Shown here in pieces: positions 42,649 through 53,439 of a DNA stretch of 64,000 nucleotides. The number at the start of each line of letters is the position of its first letter. Within the stretch, counting starts at the first letter, position 1. The notes beneath the pieces are model-generated. The model saw nothing but the letters and a program-made list of their open reading frames with translations, did no database searches and was not told the origin of the DNA. The position numbers were made by a program, and so were the translations under genes. Source of the stretch: Prochlorococcus sp. AG-363-B05 (GTDB lineage: Bacteria > Cyanobacteriota > Cyanobacteriia > PCC-6307 > Cyanobiaceae); assembly GCA_003278445.1 (NCBI GenBank), contig QCFD01000001.1, positions 1-64,000 on the forward strand. The letters run 5' to 3'.

Positions 42649-43231
42649 TCTTTCTCTAGTAATTGCTAGTGGTAATGAAGGTAAAATCAGGGAATTCAAA
42701 AAACTTTTGGTTGACTTTCCATTTGATTTGTTGATTCAACCTGTTGGACTAGAGATTGAGGAAACAGGAAATACATTTAGAGAGAATGCAAGAATCAAGG
42801 CCCTTGCTGTAAGTCAAAAAACGGGTCATTTGGCACTTGCTGACGATTCTGGATTAAGTGTTGAGGCTCTTGGAGGAGCTCCAGGTATTTATTCTTCCAG
42901 GTATGCAAGTTCAGATAAGGAAAGAATTGAAAAACTATTAGCCGAGTTAAAACCTTTTCCAAATAGAAAAGCTAAATTTGAATGTGCGTTATGTATTGCT
43001 AGTGGAGAAAAAGTGTTGATAGAAGTTTCAGGTTTTTGCGAAGGTCAAATAACGTTTTTCCCAAAAGGAGGAAATGGATTTGGTTATGATCCGATTTTTG
43101 AAGTTTCTGAATTAGGTAAGACTTTTGCTGAAATGGACAATGTAAAAAAGAAGCATTTTGGTCACAGGGGGCATGCCTTCAAATTGCTTAAACCTGAGTT
43201 GAAAAAACTTTTAAATTTTATAAGAAAGTAG
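42641..43231 (+). CDS. rdgB: XTP/dITP diphosphatase (RdgB/HAM1)
   Basis: ASGNEGKIREFKKLL, ALADDSGLSVEALGGAPGIYSSRYA, GFGYDPIFEV. Confidence 0.95.
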   Translation: MDNLSLVIASGNEGKIREFKKLLVDFPFDLLIQPVGLEIEETGNTFRENARIKALAVSQKTGHLALADDSGLSVEALGGAPGIYSSRYASSDKERIEKLLAELKPFPNRKAKFECALCIASGEKVLIEVSGFCEGQITFFPKGGNGFGYDPIFEVSELGKTFAEMDNVKKKHFGHRGHAFKLLKPELKKLLNFIRK

Positions 43232-43264
43232 TTTTTTATTTTATAAATAAACTTTTTCTATTCT

Positions 43265-44758
43265 TTAGTTTTCAACCCAGCTTCCGTGTAAGCCATGGGG
43301 GATAGCAATTGGAACTTCAAGAATAGCTTTTTCAGTAAGATCTTTAGAGTCAAGGATTATTAAATCAGTTCCAGATCTAATACTATTCCAAACTAATACA
43401 ACAACCCATCCATTATCTTCTTGAGACTTTGATTCTTGGGAAGGAATAAAAATTGGCTCACTTACAAAACCTCTTGGTGCGGCACTCCAGCTGATCTCTC
43501 TATTGTTTGATAAATCGATTTTTTTGATAGCTTGGAGTGGCCCATTACCCTTCTTCTGTTCTGTAGTTGCCATCCAACTGAAGCGTGCCTTTAGTCCTTC
43601 AAAATGAGGATTAACCATTGCGAATTCACAACATTGCTTGCTTATAGTTGAGCATGTATATGTATTTTCTAATGGATTGATTTCACTCCTTTTTAAAATT
43701 CCTTCTGGTAGCAGATCAAAATCAATTTCTCTGAAATTATCCTCGGGGCCAATACTAGGAAAGTCATCATAAAAAATACTTTCAATATTAATTTTTTCAT
43801 TATCTTCCCATGCATTTAGATGATGAAAAACAAAACCTTTTGGAGCATCAACTGATTTTGGAGGTTGACCAGCAAATTTGCCGCAGTCCCTTGGAATTAA
43901 TAAAAATTTTGGACTCCCATCAGATTTAGAAGCTAAACATTGTGCGGCTCCTTTTTGTCCAAGAAGGAATGGGAGAGGATTAAAACTTATCGCATTTTGC
44001 AGAAATATTGCCCAGTTTGGAGTTATGGCGAAATCATGCAAGAAAGCAAATCCATTAAAAGAATCTTTTCTATCACTTATAAGAGAACCAATATTTTCTC
44101 CTTCTGTGGAAAATTCCATCAATCTAATGGTGCTTTTAGGACCTGTAGATACTCCAAAAGTGACCATCCTTTGATCCTTGTGATGGCCAGGATCAAATCG
44201 AGGATGAGCACTAAATGCTTCACCTTTTTTTAAAACACCTTTTAAATCAGATAAGCCATTGGTTTCAAGGGTATTAGGATTGAGTGAATATGGACTAGAT
44301 GCTTCCCACAAAGCAAGTAGATCATTTCCAAGTTTTATTACGTGAGTATTGGCTATATTTTTAAGCCTTACATCAAAAGCATTAGCTAAGATCCCGCCAT
44401 CTTTTTGAGTCCCAAATACTCCTCTATATAGAAATTTCTGGGATTTTTCTTCTTCTGCCCATTCCTTTGTGCGAACAAAACGATTCGTCAGGTTGATTTT
44501 ACCATTTTTAAATTTGAAGGCAGCAATCATGCCATCTCCATCAAATGGATGATGGACCCATCTTCCGCCTCTTTCTAATCTACCTGGCCCGTTTCGATAA
44601 AAGGTACCGGAAATTTGTTTAGGAATAAAACCTTTTACAAGTTTTAGTTCAGCATGATCAAGTTCTTTTTCAACATTGCAATATGCACTTGACCAATCTT
44701 CTTTGTTGAACGTTGTTTGCTGTGGTGATGTTTCTCTTTTTAAATAACTAACTGCCAC
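43265..44758 (-). CDS. Carotenoid oxygenase (RPE65 / apocarotenoid oxygenase family)
   Basis: GTFYRNGPGRLERGGRWVHHPFDGDGMIAAF; conserved His-containing motifs; C-terminal IPHGLHGSWV. Confidence 0.92.
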   Translation of the reverse strand: MAVSYLKRETSPQQTTFNKEDWSSAYCNVEKELDHAELKLVKGFIPKQISGTFYRNGPGRLERGGRWVHHPFDGDGMIAAFKFKNGKINLTNRFVRTKEWAEEEKSQKFLYRGVFGTQKDGGILANAFDVRLKNIANTHVIKLGNDLLALWEASSPYSLNPNTLETNGLSDLKGVLKKGEAFSAHPRFDPGHHKDQRMVTFGVSTGPKSTIRLMEFSTEGENIGSLISDRKDSFNGFAFLHDFAITPNWAIFLQNAISFNPLPFLLGQKGAAQCLASKSDGSPKFLLIPRDCGKFAGQPPKSVDAPKGFVFHHLNAWEDNEKINIESIFYDDFPSIGPEDNFREIDFDLLPEGILKRSEINPLENTYTCSTISKQCCEFAMVNPHFEGLKARFSWMATTEQKKGNGPLQAIKKIDLSNNREISWSAAPRGFVSEPIFIPSQESKSQEDNGWVVVLVWNSIRSGTDLIILDSKDLTEKAILEVPIAIPHGLHGSWVEN

Positions 44759-44846
44759 TATTTTTATAGAGTTGGACCTTGATTTTCGCTTAAACTTCTA
44801 ATTTTTGCGAGTTAAAGCTCAAAATGACTTATTTAAATATGGAGTT

Positions 44847-45458
44847 TTAATTGCCAGCCTGTTCAAGAACTCCTTTGCTGCTGGGAATTTGACTTGATCT
44901 CCTAGGGTCAATTTCAGTAGCCATGCGAAGAGCTCTTGCAAAAGCTTTGAAAGTAGCCTCAATTATGTGGTGAGTATTATTTCCAGCTAATTGTCTTATG
45001 TGGAGAGTTAAACCGCTATTGTTTACAATGGCACCAAAAAATTCTTTAACTAATTCCGTATCGTAAGTTCCTACTTTTTGGGAAGGAATATCTAAATCAA
45101 AACTTAAATGTGGTCGACCGGAGCAATCAACGACAACTTGAATAAGGGCTTCATCAAGCGGAGCTAAAAAATGCCCAAAGCGTTTTATTCCAACTCGCTC
45201 CCCTAATGCCTTTGATAAAGCTTGTCCAATAGCAATTCCAACATCTTCATTAGTGTGATGATCGTCTATGTGAGTATCTCCATTTGCTCTTACTTCAATA
45301 TCAAATAATCCATGACTAGATAATTGTTGGATCATATGGTCTAGAAAACCAATCCCAGTATTTGCATTGCATTTACCAGAACCATCAAGATCAATTTGGA
45401 CAAAAACGTCCGTTTCCTTCGTTACTCGACTAATCTCTCCTTCTCTGGTTTTTTTCAT
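44847..45458 (-). CDS. hisB: Imidazoleglycerol-phosphate dehydratase
   Basis: [54 protein letters not shown]. Confidence 0.97.
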   Translation of the reverse strand: MKKTREGEISRVTKETDVFVQIDLDGSGKCNANTGIGFLDHMIQQLSSHGLFDIEVRANGDTHIDDHHTNEDVGIAIGQALSKALGERVGIKRFGHFLAPLDEALIQVVVDCSGRPHLSFDLDIPSQKVGTYDTELVKEFFGAIVNNSGLTLHIRQLAGNNTHHIIEATFKAFARALRMATEIDPRRSSQIPSSKGVLEQAGN

Positions 45459-45488
45459 ATTTAATTAGCAATTTGAGTTGGACAAAAA

Positions 45489-46271
45489 TTACATTCCATT
45501 TATGCAATAACCTGCATCGACATAAACAGTTTGTCCTGATATACCACTCGAAAGATCGCTAAGCAAGAAAGCAGCGGTATTACCTACTTCGATTTGAGTA
45601 ACGGTTCTCCTGAGTGGAGCTTTTTCCTCGACATTATGAATCATGTCTAGAATTCCTCCAATTGCCGAACTCGCGAGAGTTCTTATTGGTCCAGCACTGA
45701 TTGCATTAACTCGAATCTGATTTTCAGGACCAAGTTCTTCGGACAGGTATCTCACTGATGCCTCCAAAGCTGCTTTCGCAACTCCCATTACGTTGTAATT
45801 GGGTATAGCTCTTTCTGCTCCTAAATAAGTCAAGGTGACTACGCCTGAACCTTTGCTGAAAAGAGGTTTTGCATACTTGCACAATGGGGCGAGTGAGTAA
45901 GCGCTAATTTCTAGGGCTCTTGAAAATCCCTCTGAAGAAGTTGCACTATAATTTCCTACTAATTCTTCTTTCCCTGCAAAGGCTAAACAATGAACTAATC
46001 CATCAAGTTGTCCCCATTGATTTTTAATAGCTTCGAAAACTTCTTCTATTTGGGAAGGATTTTGAACATTTAGTGGCAAAAATAAGCTTGGATTTAAAGG
46101 AGAAGTTAGTTCTTTTACTTTCGCTTCAAAGCGACCTTTTTCGTCCGGTAAGTATGTGATTCCTAATTCTGCTCCAGCTGCGTTTAACTGTTGTGCAATT
46201 CCCCAGGCAATTGATCTGTTGTTTGCTATCCCTGTAACAAGGATTTTTTTGCCACTAAGATCGAGAAGCAT
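45489..46271 (-). CDS. fabI: Enoyl-[acyl-carrier-protein] reductase (NADH)
   Basis: KKILVTGIANNRSIAWGIAQQLN, YNVMGVAKAALEASVRYLSEELG. Confidence 0.97.
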   Translation of the reverse strand: MLLDLSGKKILVTGIANNRSIAWGIAQQLNAAGAELGITYLPDEKGRFEAKVKELTSPLNPSLFLPLNVQNPSQIEEVFEAIKNQWGQLDGLVHCLAFAGKEELVGNYSATSSEGFSRALEISAYSLAPLCKYAKPLFSKGSGVVTLTYLGAERAIPNYNVMGVAKAALEASVRYLSEELGPENQIRVNAISAGPIRTLASSAIGGILDMIHNVEEKAPLRRTVTQIEVGNTAAFLLSDLSSGISGQTVYVDAGYCINGM

Positions 46272-46390
46272 CTTGACGGACTCATTTGGTTAGTATTACT
46301 TATTGTCCCTTATTTAGGGCTAAGACTCATAATTAAATGAATATATAGTTAAAAGTTCTTTAATCCATTAGCTAAAAAATCATAAAAATC

Positions 46391-47011
46391 ATGGTTCGTA
46401 CCGCTTCGACAATGCTTCCATTAGGGACTCAGTTACCTAATTTTGAATTAGAGATTGTTTCAGGTTTAAATCTTTCTTCTAATGATCCTTTCAGAGGACT
46501 TGGCAGTATTAACAGCTCTGATCTAATCAAAAGGCCACTTTTTTTGATGGTTATATGTGCTCATTGTCCATTTGTTAAACATGTGGAACCTGGAATTACA
46601 AATTTGTTTAATTCTTTTGGTGATGATGTTCAGTTTTTAGCTATTTCAAGTAATAGCGTGATAACTCATCCACAAGATTCTCCAGAATTATTAGCTTCTC
46701 AAGCTAATAAACTTGGATGGAAGTTTCCTTATTTATTTGATTCTGATCAGAAATTGGCAAAAGCACTTAAAGCTGCATGTACTCCAGATTTTTTTATTTT
46801 TTGTCCTTGTCCAGATGGAGGATCAAAATTGAGATATAGAGGACAAATGGATGGAAGTCGTCCTGGGAATGAAATACCAGTTTCTGGGGATGATATTCGG
46901 ATAGCACTGAACTCCTTATTAAATGGAGAAGATATTTCAGCTGATCAAAAACCTTCTATTGGTTGCAACATAAAATGGCATCCTGGTAAAGAACCTGAAT
47001 GGTTTGGATGA
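46391..47011 (+). CDS. Thioredoxin-fold / AhpC-TSA-like protein
   Basis: PLFLMVICAHCPFVKHVEPGITNLFNSFGDDVQFLAISSNS, ACTPDFFIFCP. Confidence 0.85.
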   Translation: MVRTASTMLPLGTQLPNFELEIVSGLNLSSNDPFRGLGSINSSDLIKRPLFLMVICAHCPFVKHVEPGITNLFNSFGDDVQFLAISSNSVITHPQDSPELLASQANKLGWKFPYLFDSDQKLAKALKAACTPDFFIFCPCPDGGSKLRYRGQMDGSRPGNEIPVSGDDIRIALNSLLNGEDISADQKPSIGCNIKWHPGKEPEWFG

Positions 47012-47065
47012 ATTAATTGATGATTGTCTTTTCAATTGTGATCATTGGAACTTAATCTAAATAAT

Positions 47066-47698
47066 ATGTAAATCCATTTTTCTAGCCTTAATGCTCAAAT
47101 ATCCGAACTTGGAGAAGAGATTGCAGATGCTCTAATTAGAGTTTTTATAAGTGGAAAATATATAGGAGGAGATGAAGTAAATTTATTTGAAAAAGCTTTT
47201 GCTTCAAAGGTTCAAACCTCTTATTCAGTTAGTTGTAATAGCGGTACAGATGCCTTGATTCTTGCTCTAAGATCGTTAGATACTTGTGAAGGTGATGAGG
47301 TCATAAAAACATCATTTATATAATCCATAAGCTTGCCCTCAAACACTTTAACTAATAATCTTGATCATTCTTGGAATCAATTTGTGATAAGAATAATGGA
47401 CAATTCATTTGCCGAAAATATAAAAGGTACTTCTGCTTATGTTATAGATAATGAGCATATGGATCTATTTTAAACTGAGCTTAAGAGACTTGGCGTAAAT
47501 ACAAAATTTATTATCCAATACCTATTTATCTTAAACCTGCATATGATGAATTAGCGTATATAAAAAAGGTCTCTTCCTTTTGCTAAAATAGTATTTAATC
47601 AAGTAATTAGGTTTCCTATTTTCCTTGAGTTTGATTCTAATCAGCAATCATATGTCATTGATAAAATAAAAGAAATATTTAGCAAAAAATCTAATTAA
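47066..47698 (+). pseudogene. Decayed DegT/DnrJ/EryC1/StrS aminotransferase
   Basis: ATG-TAA at codon 2, then in-frame IHFSSLNAQISELGEEIADALIRVFISGKYIGGDEVNLFEKAFASKVQTSYSVSCNSGTDALILALRSLDTCEGDEVIKTSFI*; later fragments SWNQFVIRI, TELKRLGVNT, YLKPAYDELAY, and FAKIVFNQVIRFPIFLEFDSNQQSYVIDKIKEIFSKKSN*. Confidence 0.88.
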
Positions 47699-49205
47699 TA
47701 TTCGAATATAATTCTTTGAATATTGATGTTTGAATCTTGTGGTTTATTATAGGTTTTGGATAACCTTTTCTTTCAGAATTAATTATCTCACCTGAAAGTA
47801 AATTAGGTGTTGAGACATGTGATAACTCTGGAATCCATTTGCGAATATAATTTGCATCTTCGTCGAATTTAGAGGCTTGTCTAAAAGGATTGAATATTCT
47901 CATAGGCTTTGGATCCATTCCACTACTGGCACTCCATTGCCAGCCTCCATTATTGGAAGCCAAGTCACCATCAACTAAGCTTTTCATGAAGAAGTTTTCT
48001 CCCCATCTCCAGTCAATTAAAAGATCTTTTACTAGGAAGGAAGCAACAATCATTCTGCATCGATTATGCATCCACCCAGAGTTCTTAAGTTGTCTCATCG
48101 CAGCATCAATTATTGGTATACCAGTCAATCCATTCTTCCAAGCTTCAAACCAATCAGGTCTATTTTGCCAGGGAAAATGAAACCATTTTTCTCTATATGG
48201 ACCGTTCTCAAGCTCTGGAAAATTAATTAGAGCATTTTGATAAAATTCTCTCCAAGCAATTTCCTTGATCCATGTATCAATAGATTGTTTTTGATATTCA
48301 TCGGTCGCAATATTTTTTGCTCTTTGAGCTCCATTCCATGCTGCCCTGCAACTTAATGTACCCAAACTTAAAGCTGCACTAAGATTAGAAGTTGACTCTA
48401 AAGATGGAATATCTCTTCCTTTGTTGTATGATTTTATACCTCCAGAATGTATGAAAAAGTTTAATTGCTTTATTGACCCTGATTCTCCTGGTCTGCAAGG
48501 ACATGTATTAGTCGTTCTGAATCTATTTGAAGAAAGTAAATCATAAATAGAATCACTTTTTCTGATAATACAATAGTTTAAATTAGAGCTTTTAATTGAT
48601 AATATCTCTCTATTATCTAGACCTATTATCTTTTCAGGTTTTGATGAGATTTTTATTGAATTATCTTCTAATATCTTAGATGTATTTATTATGTTAATCC
48701 ATTTACGATAAAAAGGACCATATACTTTGTATGGCTCATTATTTTTAGTTTTTATTTTGTCAGGGCTAACAATTAATTGATCTAAAAAAGTATATACTTT
48801 CCTTTTCTCATTTCTTAATTTATCTATGATTTGTTTGTCTCTATTTATTTCGTATGGTTCAATATTTTTGTTCCAATAAATAGATTCAGCTTTAATCAAA
48901 TCAGCTAATTGAGGAATTAATTTAATAGGATCACCACTCAATATTAATAAACGACTTCCTTTGCTTTCCCAGTTTTTTTGTAGTTCTAAAAGACTTTCGC
49001 CTAAAAACCAATTTTTTGCCTCAGATGTAGTTCTATTTTGATCTAAAATTTTGGGATCTAAAATATAAACTCCAATAAGATATCTTGAATTGTCAGATGC
49101 TTCATATAGACCGATATTGTCTTCAATTCTTAAATCTCTTCTATGCCAAAATATTGATCTAGATTTTGTCATCTTATATTCAAGATTTGACATGCTCTGA
49201 ACCAT
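47691..49205 (-). CDS. phrB: Deoxyribodipyrimidine photolyase / cryptochrome family
   Basis: FWHRRDLRIEDNIGL, SLGTLSCRAAWN, TGIPIIDAAMRQLKNSGWMHNRCRMIVASFLVKDLLIDWRWGENFFM. Confidence 0.96.
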   Translation of the reverse strand: MVQSMSNLEYKMTKSRSIFWHRRDLRIEDNIGLYEASDNSRYLIGVYILDPKILDQNRTTSEAKNWFLGESLLELQKNWESKGSRLLILSGDPIKLIPQLADLIKAESIYWNKNIEPYEINRDKQIIDKLRNEKRKVYTFLDQLIVSPDKIKTKNNEPYKVYGPFYRKWINIINTSKILEDNSIKISSKPEKIIGLDNREILSIKSSNLNYCIIRKSDSIYDLLSSNRFRTTNTCPCRPGESGSIKQLNFFIHSGGIKSYNKGRDIPSLESTSNLSAALSLGTLSCRAAWNGAQRAKNIATDEYQKQSIDTWIKEIAWREFYQNALINFPELENGPYREKWFHFPWQNRPDWFEAWKNGLTGIPIIDAAMRQLKNSGWMHNRCRMIVASFLVKDLLIDWRWGENFFMKSLVDGDLASNNGGWQWSASSGMDPKPMRIFNPFRQASKFDEDANYIRKWIPELSHVSTPNLLSGEIINSERKGYPKPIINHKIQTSIFKELYSNIN

Positions 49206-49729
49206 GCAGTAATTGTTTTGCCATCCAGTGACTCACTTCCATTTGCAATAATTTCATTTAATTTTTCTGGTTCCATTTTTAATACTTCAATATCCTCATC
49301 TGCATCACCTTCAGGCTTTTTTTCGAGTTTAGTTAAATCTCTTGCAAGGAAAAGATGAATTTTTTCGTCTGAATAACCTGGACAAGGAAGCATTTCTCCA
49401 AGATTGTCCCATTTTTCTGCAGAGTAACCACTTTCCTCTTGAACTTCTCTTTTAATCGATTCAAGTGGGCTTTCGCCTTTTTCTAAAGTTCCTGCTGGAA
49501 ACTCAAGAATTCTTCTTGAGCAAGCAAATCTGTATTGACGAAGAATAATAACCTCTCCAGAGGCTGTTATTGGTACTGCTAGGGCAGCACCTGGATGTCG
49601 AATAACACCAAATTCTTCTTCCATTGAATTGGGTAAAAGGAATTTATTAATTTCAAAACGAATTTTTTTTGCATCTAGGAAAGCTTTTGTTTCTAGAATT
49701 TTTGAAGGTTCAGGTCCTTGGATAGCCAT
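49169..49729 (-). CDS. NUDIX hydrolase (ADP-ribose pyrophosphatase type)
   Basis: Nudix box GTLEKGESPLESIKREVQEESGYSA. Confidence 0.92.
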   Translation of the reverse strand: MAIQGPEPSKILETKAFLDAKKIRFEINKFLLPNSMEEEFGVIRHPGAALAVPITASGEVIILRQYRFACSRRILEFPAGTLEKGESPLESIKREVQEESGYSAEKWDNLGEMLPCPGYSDEKIHLFLARDLTKLEKKPEGDADEDIEVLKMEPEKLNEIIANGSESLDGKTITAWFRACQILNIR

Positions 49730-49798
49730 GTATTTTTGTTTTATTGATATAGGATGACTTATTTTTTATGAAAAGGTTGGTGATTTTTGTTACGCCTT

Positions 49799-50380
49799 TT
49801 ATTCAGGCCAAATGTTTTGAGGTTTGAGGCGTCTCGGTTTCCCTTGAGTCTTTGATAAAATTTCTATTAAGGGTAATAAAACAAAATTTCTCACACTTAA
49901 TCTTGGATGGGGCAAAATTAGGGTTTCTGTATTTATTTGAAGTTCTCCCCATGAGATGAAGTCAATATCTAAGGACCTTGGACCCCAAAAAAGTTCTGTC
50001 TTTTTTCTTTTTCTACCAGCATATGTTTCTAATTCTAAAAATCTTTTCATTAAATCAATGGCTGCTTTTTTATTGGGTTTGACCGACGAAAAGCAGTCTC
50101 CATTAACAACAAGTACTGTATTAATAAAATTAGGTTGATCACTTGGACCACCTAATGGGTTGCTCTCAAACAAAGGAGCCCATTGGAAAGATAAAGAATT
50201 GTATGAATTTTTATTTTGTTGTTTTGGATAATTTAAAAGGACATTCCATTCTCTGATGCTTTCTTCAATTAGAGGTCTGATAGCAGAGATTGTGCTTAAG
50301 GGATCACCAAGTTTTCCTGGGATATTTGCACCTATTGAGATGACGAGTTTCAATTCTTTTTCTGCTTTTGCATAAGTCAT
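49799..50380 (-). CDS. folK: 2-amino-4-hydroxy-6-hydroxymethyldihydropteridine pyrophosphokinase
   Basis: SIGANIPGKLGDPLSTI, LFWGPRSLDIDFISWGE, LPHPRLSVRNFVLLPL. Confidence 0.93.
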   Translation of the reverse strand: MTYAKAEKELKLVISIGANIPGKLGDPLSTISAIRPLIEESIREWNVLLNYPKQQNKNSYNSLSFQWAPLFESNPLGGPSDQPNFINTVLVVNGDCFSSVKPNKKAAIDLMKRFLELETYAGRKRKKTELFWGPRSLDIDFISWGELQINTETLILPHPRLSVRNFVLLPLIEILSKTQGKPRRLKPQNIWPE

Positions 50381-50426
50381 GCGAATATTAAAAGACTTTT
50401 AAAAATTTGATTGATTTATCCAACCC

Positions 50427-52577
50427 ATGGTTTCCAGTGGATTGAATAACAAGAATATTTCCTCTAATACAAAAGAGGCTTCGGTTATGGATAGAGCTAA
50501 TCGCGCTTTCCCTTTGGCTGCAATTACAGGTCATGGAACTCTCAAGCTTGCTCTCATGCTTGCTGCTGTTGATCCAGGCTTAGGAGGCGTAATAATTGCA
50601 GGTGGACGAGGGACAGGAAAATCTGTTTTAGCTAGAGGTTTGCATGCTCTTTTACCTCCGATAGAAATAATTGATTTTGATAAATTAGCTAATGGTGAGA
50701 ATTCTGATAATGGTTCATCAATTTATCCAGCAGGTAGAAATTTAGATCCTTCTTTTTCAGGCGAATGGGATGATTTAACTAAAAATCTATTTACACAAAA
50801 AATTGGAAGTCTTGAAAATAATAATGATTTAGAAAAGATCCCCAAAAAAGTTGTTCCAGCTCCTTTTATTCAAGTTCCCTTAGGTGTAACTGAGGATAGA
50901 TTAGTAGGAGCTGTTGATGTTGCGGCTTCATTGTCAAGCGGAGCACCAGTTTTTCAACCAGGCTTATTAGCTGAAGCTCATAGAGGAGTTTTATACATAG
51001 ATGAATTGAATTTATTAGATGATGGTATCGTAAATCTTCTTTTAGCTTCATTTGGCGCAGGCGAAAATAGAGTTGAACGAGAAGGTTTGAGCTTAAGTCA
51101 TCCATGTCGCCCTCTATTGATTGCAACTTATAACCCAGAAGAAGGTGCTTTAAGGGATCATCTTTTGGATAGATTTGCGATTGTTTTATCTGCAGATCAA
51201 TTAATTACAAATGAACAAAGAGTTGAAATAACTCAGGCTGCTATTGCTCATGGACAATCTAGTGAAACTTTTTCTAAGAAATGGTCGGAAGATACGGAAT
51301 CTCTTTCAACTCAATTGCTTTTAGCCAGGCAATGGCTTCCAGATGTTCAAATTACAGAGGAACAAATTGAATACTTAGTTTTAGAAGCTATTCGGGGGGT
51401 AGTAGAGGGACATAGATCAGAGCTATATGCAGTGAGAGTTGCAAAGGCTCATGCTGCTTTATGTGGTAGAGATTCAGTAGACGCAGAAGACTTAAAGGCT
51501 GCTGTAAGACTTGTTATTGCTCCTAGAGCTTTGCAGATGCCCTCAGAGGAGGAAATGGAGCCACCACCTCCAGAAGATCAACAGCCACCGCCACCTGAAG
51601 ACTCGGATGAGAGTAATGATCAAGAGGAAGATCAAGAGGAAGATCAAGAGGAAGATCAAGATCAAGAGTCATCTCCTCCCATTCCAGAAGAATTTATGCT
51701 TGATCCAGAAGCATGTGCTGTGGATCCTGATTTATTGCTGTTCTCAGCTGCTAAATCTAAGAGTGGGAATAGCGGAAGTCGATCAGCTGTTTTAAGTGAT
51801 AACAGAGGAAGATACGTAAAACCAATTCTTCCTAGAGGTCCTGTTAGAAGAATTGCGGTAGATGCAACTTTAAGAGCTGCAGCTCCTTATCAAAAAGCCA
51901 GAAGAGAAAGAGAACCTAATAGGAAAGTTATTGTTGAAGAAGGAGATTTACGTGCGAAATTATTACAGCGTAAGGCAGGTGCTTTAGTGATTTTCTTGGT
52001 TGATGCAAGTGGTTCTATGGCTCTAAATAGAATGCAAAGTGCAAAAGGAGCTGTTATTCGCTTGCTAACTGAAGCTTATGAAAACAGAGATGAAGTTTCT
52101 CTGATTCCTTTTCGAGGAGATCAAGCAGAAGTTTTACTTCCACCAACAAGATCAATCACTGCTGCAAAAAGAAGACTTGAGGCAATGCCATGTGGAGGTG
52201 GCTCTCCGCTTGCTCATGGCTTGACTCAGGCAGCAAGAGTGGGTGCAAATGCATTAGCAACAGGAGATTTAGGGCAGGTGGTTGTCGTTGCAATTACAGA
52301 TGGTAGAGGAAACGTTCCATTAAGTACTTCATTGGGACAACCAGTTCTTGAGGGAGAAGAACCCCCTGATTTGAAACAAGAAGTCCTTGATGTTGCTTCG
52401 CGATATCGAGCACTGGGTATCAAATTGCTTGTAATTGATACAGAAAGAAAGTTTATTGCAAGTGGCATGGGTAAAGATCTAGCTGAAGCTTCTGGAGGTA
52501 AATATGTTCAATTGCCTAAGGCTAGTGATCAAGCTATTGCTTCAATAGCAATGGATGCAATAAATAGCGTTACTTGA
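50427..52577 (+). CDS. chlD: Magnesium chelatase subunit D
   Basis: AAA+ [26 protein letters not shown], acidic/Pro linker, [24 protein letters not shown]. Confidence 0.97.
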   Translation: MVSSGLNNKNISSNTKEASVMDRANRAFPLAAITGHGTLKLALMLAAVDPGLGGVIIAGGRGTGKSVLARGLHALLPPIEIIDFDKLANGENSDNGSSIYPAGRNLDPSFSGEWDDLTKNLFTQKIGSLENNNDLEKIPKKVVPAPFIQVPLGVTEDRLVGAVDVAASLSSGAPVFQPGLLAEAHRGVLYIDELNLLDDGIVNLLLASFGAGENRVEREGLSLSHPCRPLLIATYNPEEGALRDHLLDRFAIVLSADQLITNEQRVEITQAAIAHGQSSETFSKKWSEDTESLSTQLLLARQWLPDVQITEEQIEYLVLEAIRGVVEGHRSELYAVRVAKAHAALCGRDSVDAEDLKAAVRLVIAPRALQMPSEEEMEPPPPEDQQPPPPEDSDESNDQEEDQEEDQEEDQDQESSPPIPEEFMLDPEACAVDPDLLLFSAAKSKSGNSGSRSAVLSDNRGRYVKPILPRGPVRRIAVDATLRAAAPYQKARREREPNRKVIVEEGDLRAKLLQRKAGALVIFLVDASGSMALNRMQSAKGAVIRLLTEAYENRDEVSLIPFRGDQAEVLLPPTRSITAAKRRLEAMPCGGGSPLAHGLTQAARVGANALATGDLGQVVVVAITDGRGNVPLSTSLGQPVLEGEEPPDLKQEVLDVASRYRALGIKLLVIDTERKFIASGMGKDLAEASGGKYVQLPKASDQAIASIAMDAINSVT
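51618..51653 (+). repeat. 12-bp in-frame tandem repeat (GATCAAGAGGAA)x3 encoding DQEE
   Basis: Read directly; partial units follow. Confidence 0.9.
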
Positions 52578-52589
52578 AAATTGTATTTC

Positions 52590-53435
52590 TTAAGGATATA
52601 TTTCATCAAATAATTTACTCAAACCTATAGTTACCCTTTTAAGCGCATTTATAAGTTCTTTATCTTCCATTATATTCCCCATATCAGAACTCATTTGGTC
52701 AATCTTCTTTGTTAAAGAACTAGATGTTGAGGCAAGCTCTTTGATATCATTTAGTGTCTCAGGATTATCTAAGCTTTCAAGAATATTATTTAAATGAATA
52801 GCAGCTTTTGTTAATTCAGTAATGATTGGTTTTGCTCTTACAAGTTCTGATTTGGATAACAAAACAAGTTCGTCAAGATTGGCTTGAGTTCTATCAAATT
52901 GTTTAATAGATTCTGATACTTTCTTTACTATTGCTTGTTTATCAGTTTGATCAATAATTTGATCTATACCTTCCGTAATGCTTGATATACTAACCATTTC
53001 TACACCTTTAACTTTATCTCCATTGCATAAGATTCTTTTATTAGGACAATTTTTATCGGCTTTAAATGTTTCGTTTTTCTTTAGTGATTTACCTAGTGAG
53101 ATTAAAGATAATTGAGCATCTCCTCCAAGCACAGAGCTCGTAACTATTTTAGCAATAACAGGTTTCGGTAAAATTAAATTATTTTTGTTTAGTTTGATTT
53201 TTGTTTCTACAGTATTAGGGGTGAAATTTATGTCCTGTACAGAGCCTACAATAATCCCCCTGTATGTAACAGGAGACATTTTTGCAAGACCACTTGCATC
53301 TTGGAAATTTGCAGAAATCTCCCAGGTATTAGAACCTAAACGAAAATCTCTTAACCAAAGTATTCCACCTGAAAAGATAATTAATCCACCTAATAGTGAA
53401 AATCCAACAAACGCATCACGTAAACTTCTTCGCAT
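52590..53435 (-). CDS. MlaD/MCE domain protein (lipid ABC transporter substrate-binding component)
   Basis: ISANFQDASGLAKMSPVTYRGIIVGSVQDINFTPNTVETKIKL. Confidence 0.88.
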   Translation of the reverse strand: MRRSLRDAFVGFSLLGGLIIFSGGILWLRDFRLGSNTWEISANFQDASGLAKMSPVTYRGIIVGSVQDINFTPNTVETKIKLNKNNLILPKPVIAKIVTSSVLGGDAQLSLISLGKSLKKNETFKADKNCPNKRILCNGDKVKGVEMVSISSITEGIDQIIDQTDKQAIVKKVSESIKQFDRTQANLDELVLLSKSELVRAKPIITELTKAAIHLNNILESLDNPETLNDIKELASTSSSLTKKIDQMSSDMGNIMEDKELINALKRVTIGLSKLFDEIYP

Positions 53436-53439
53436 AAAT

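Noticed and set aside
50866-51126. 86-aa minus ORF inside chlD
   Set aside because: Overlaps the AAA+ domain of chlD; no recognisable motif
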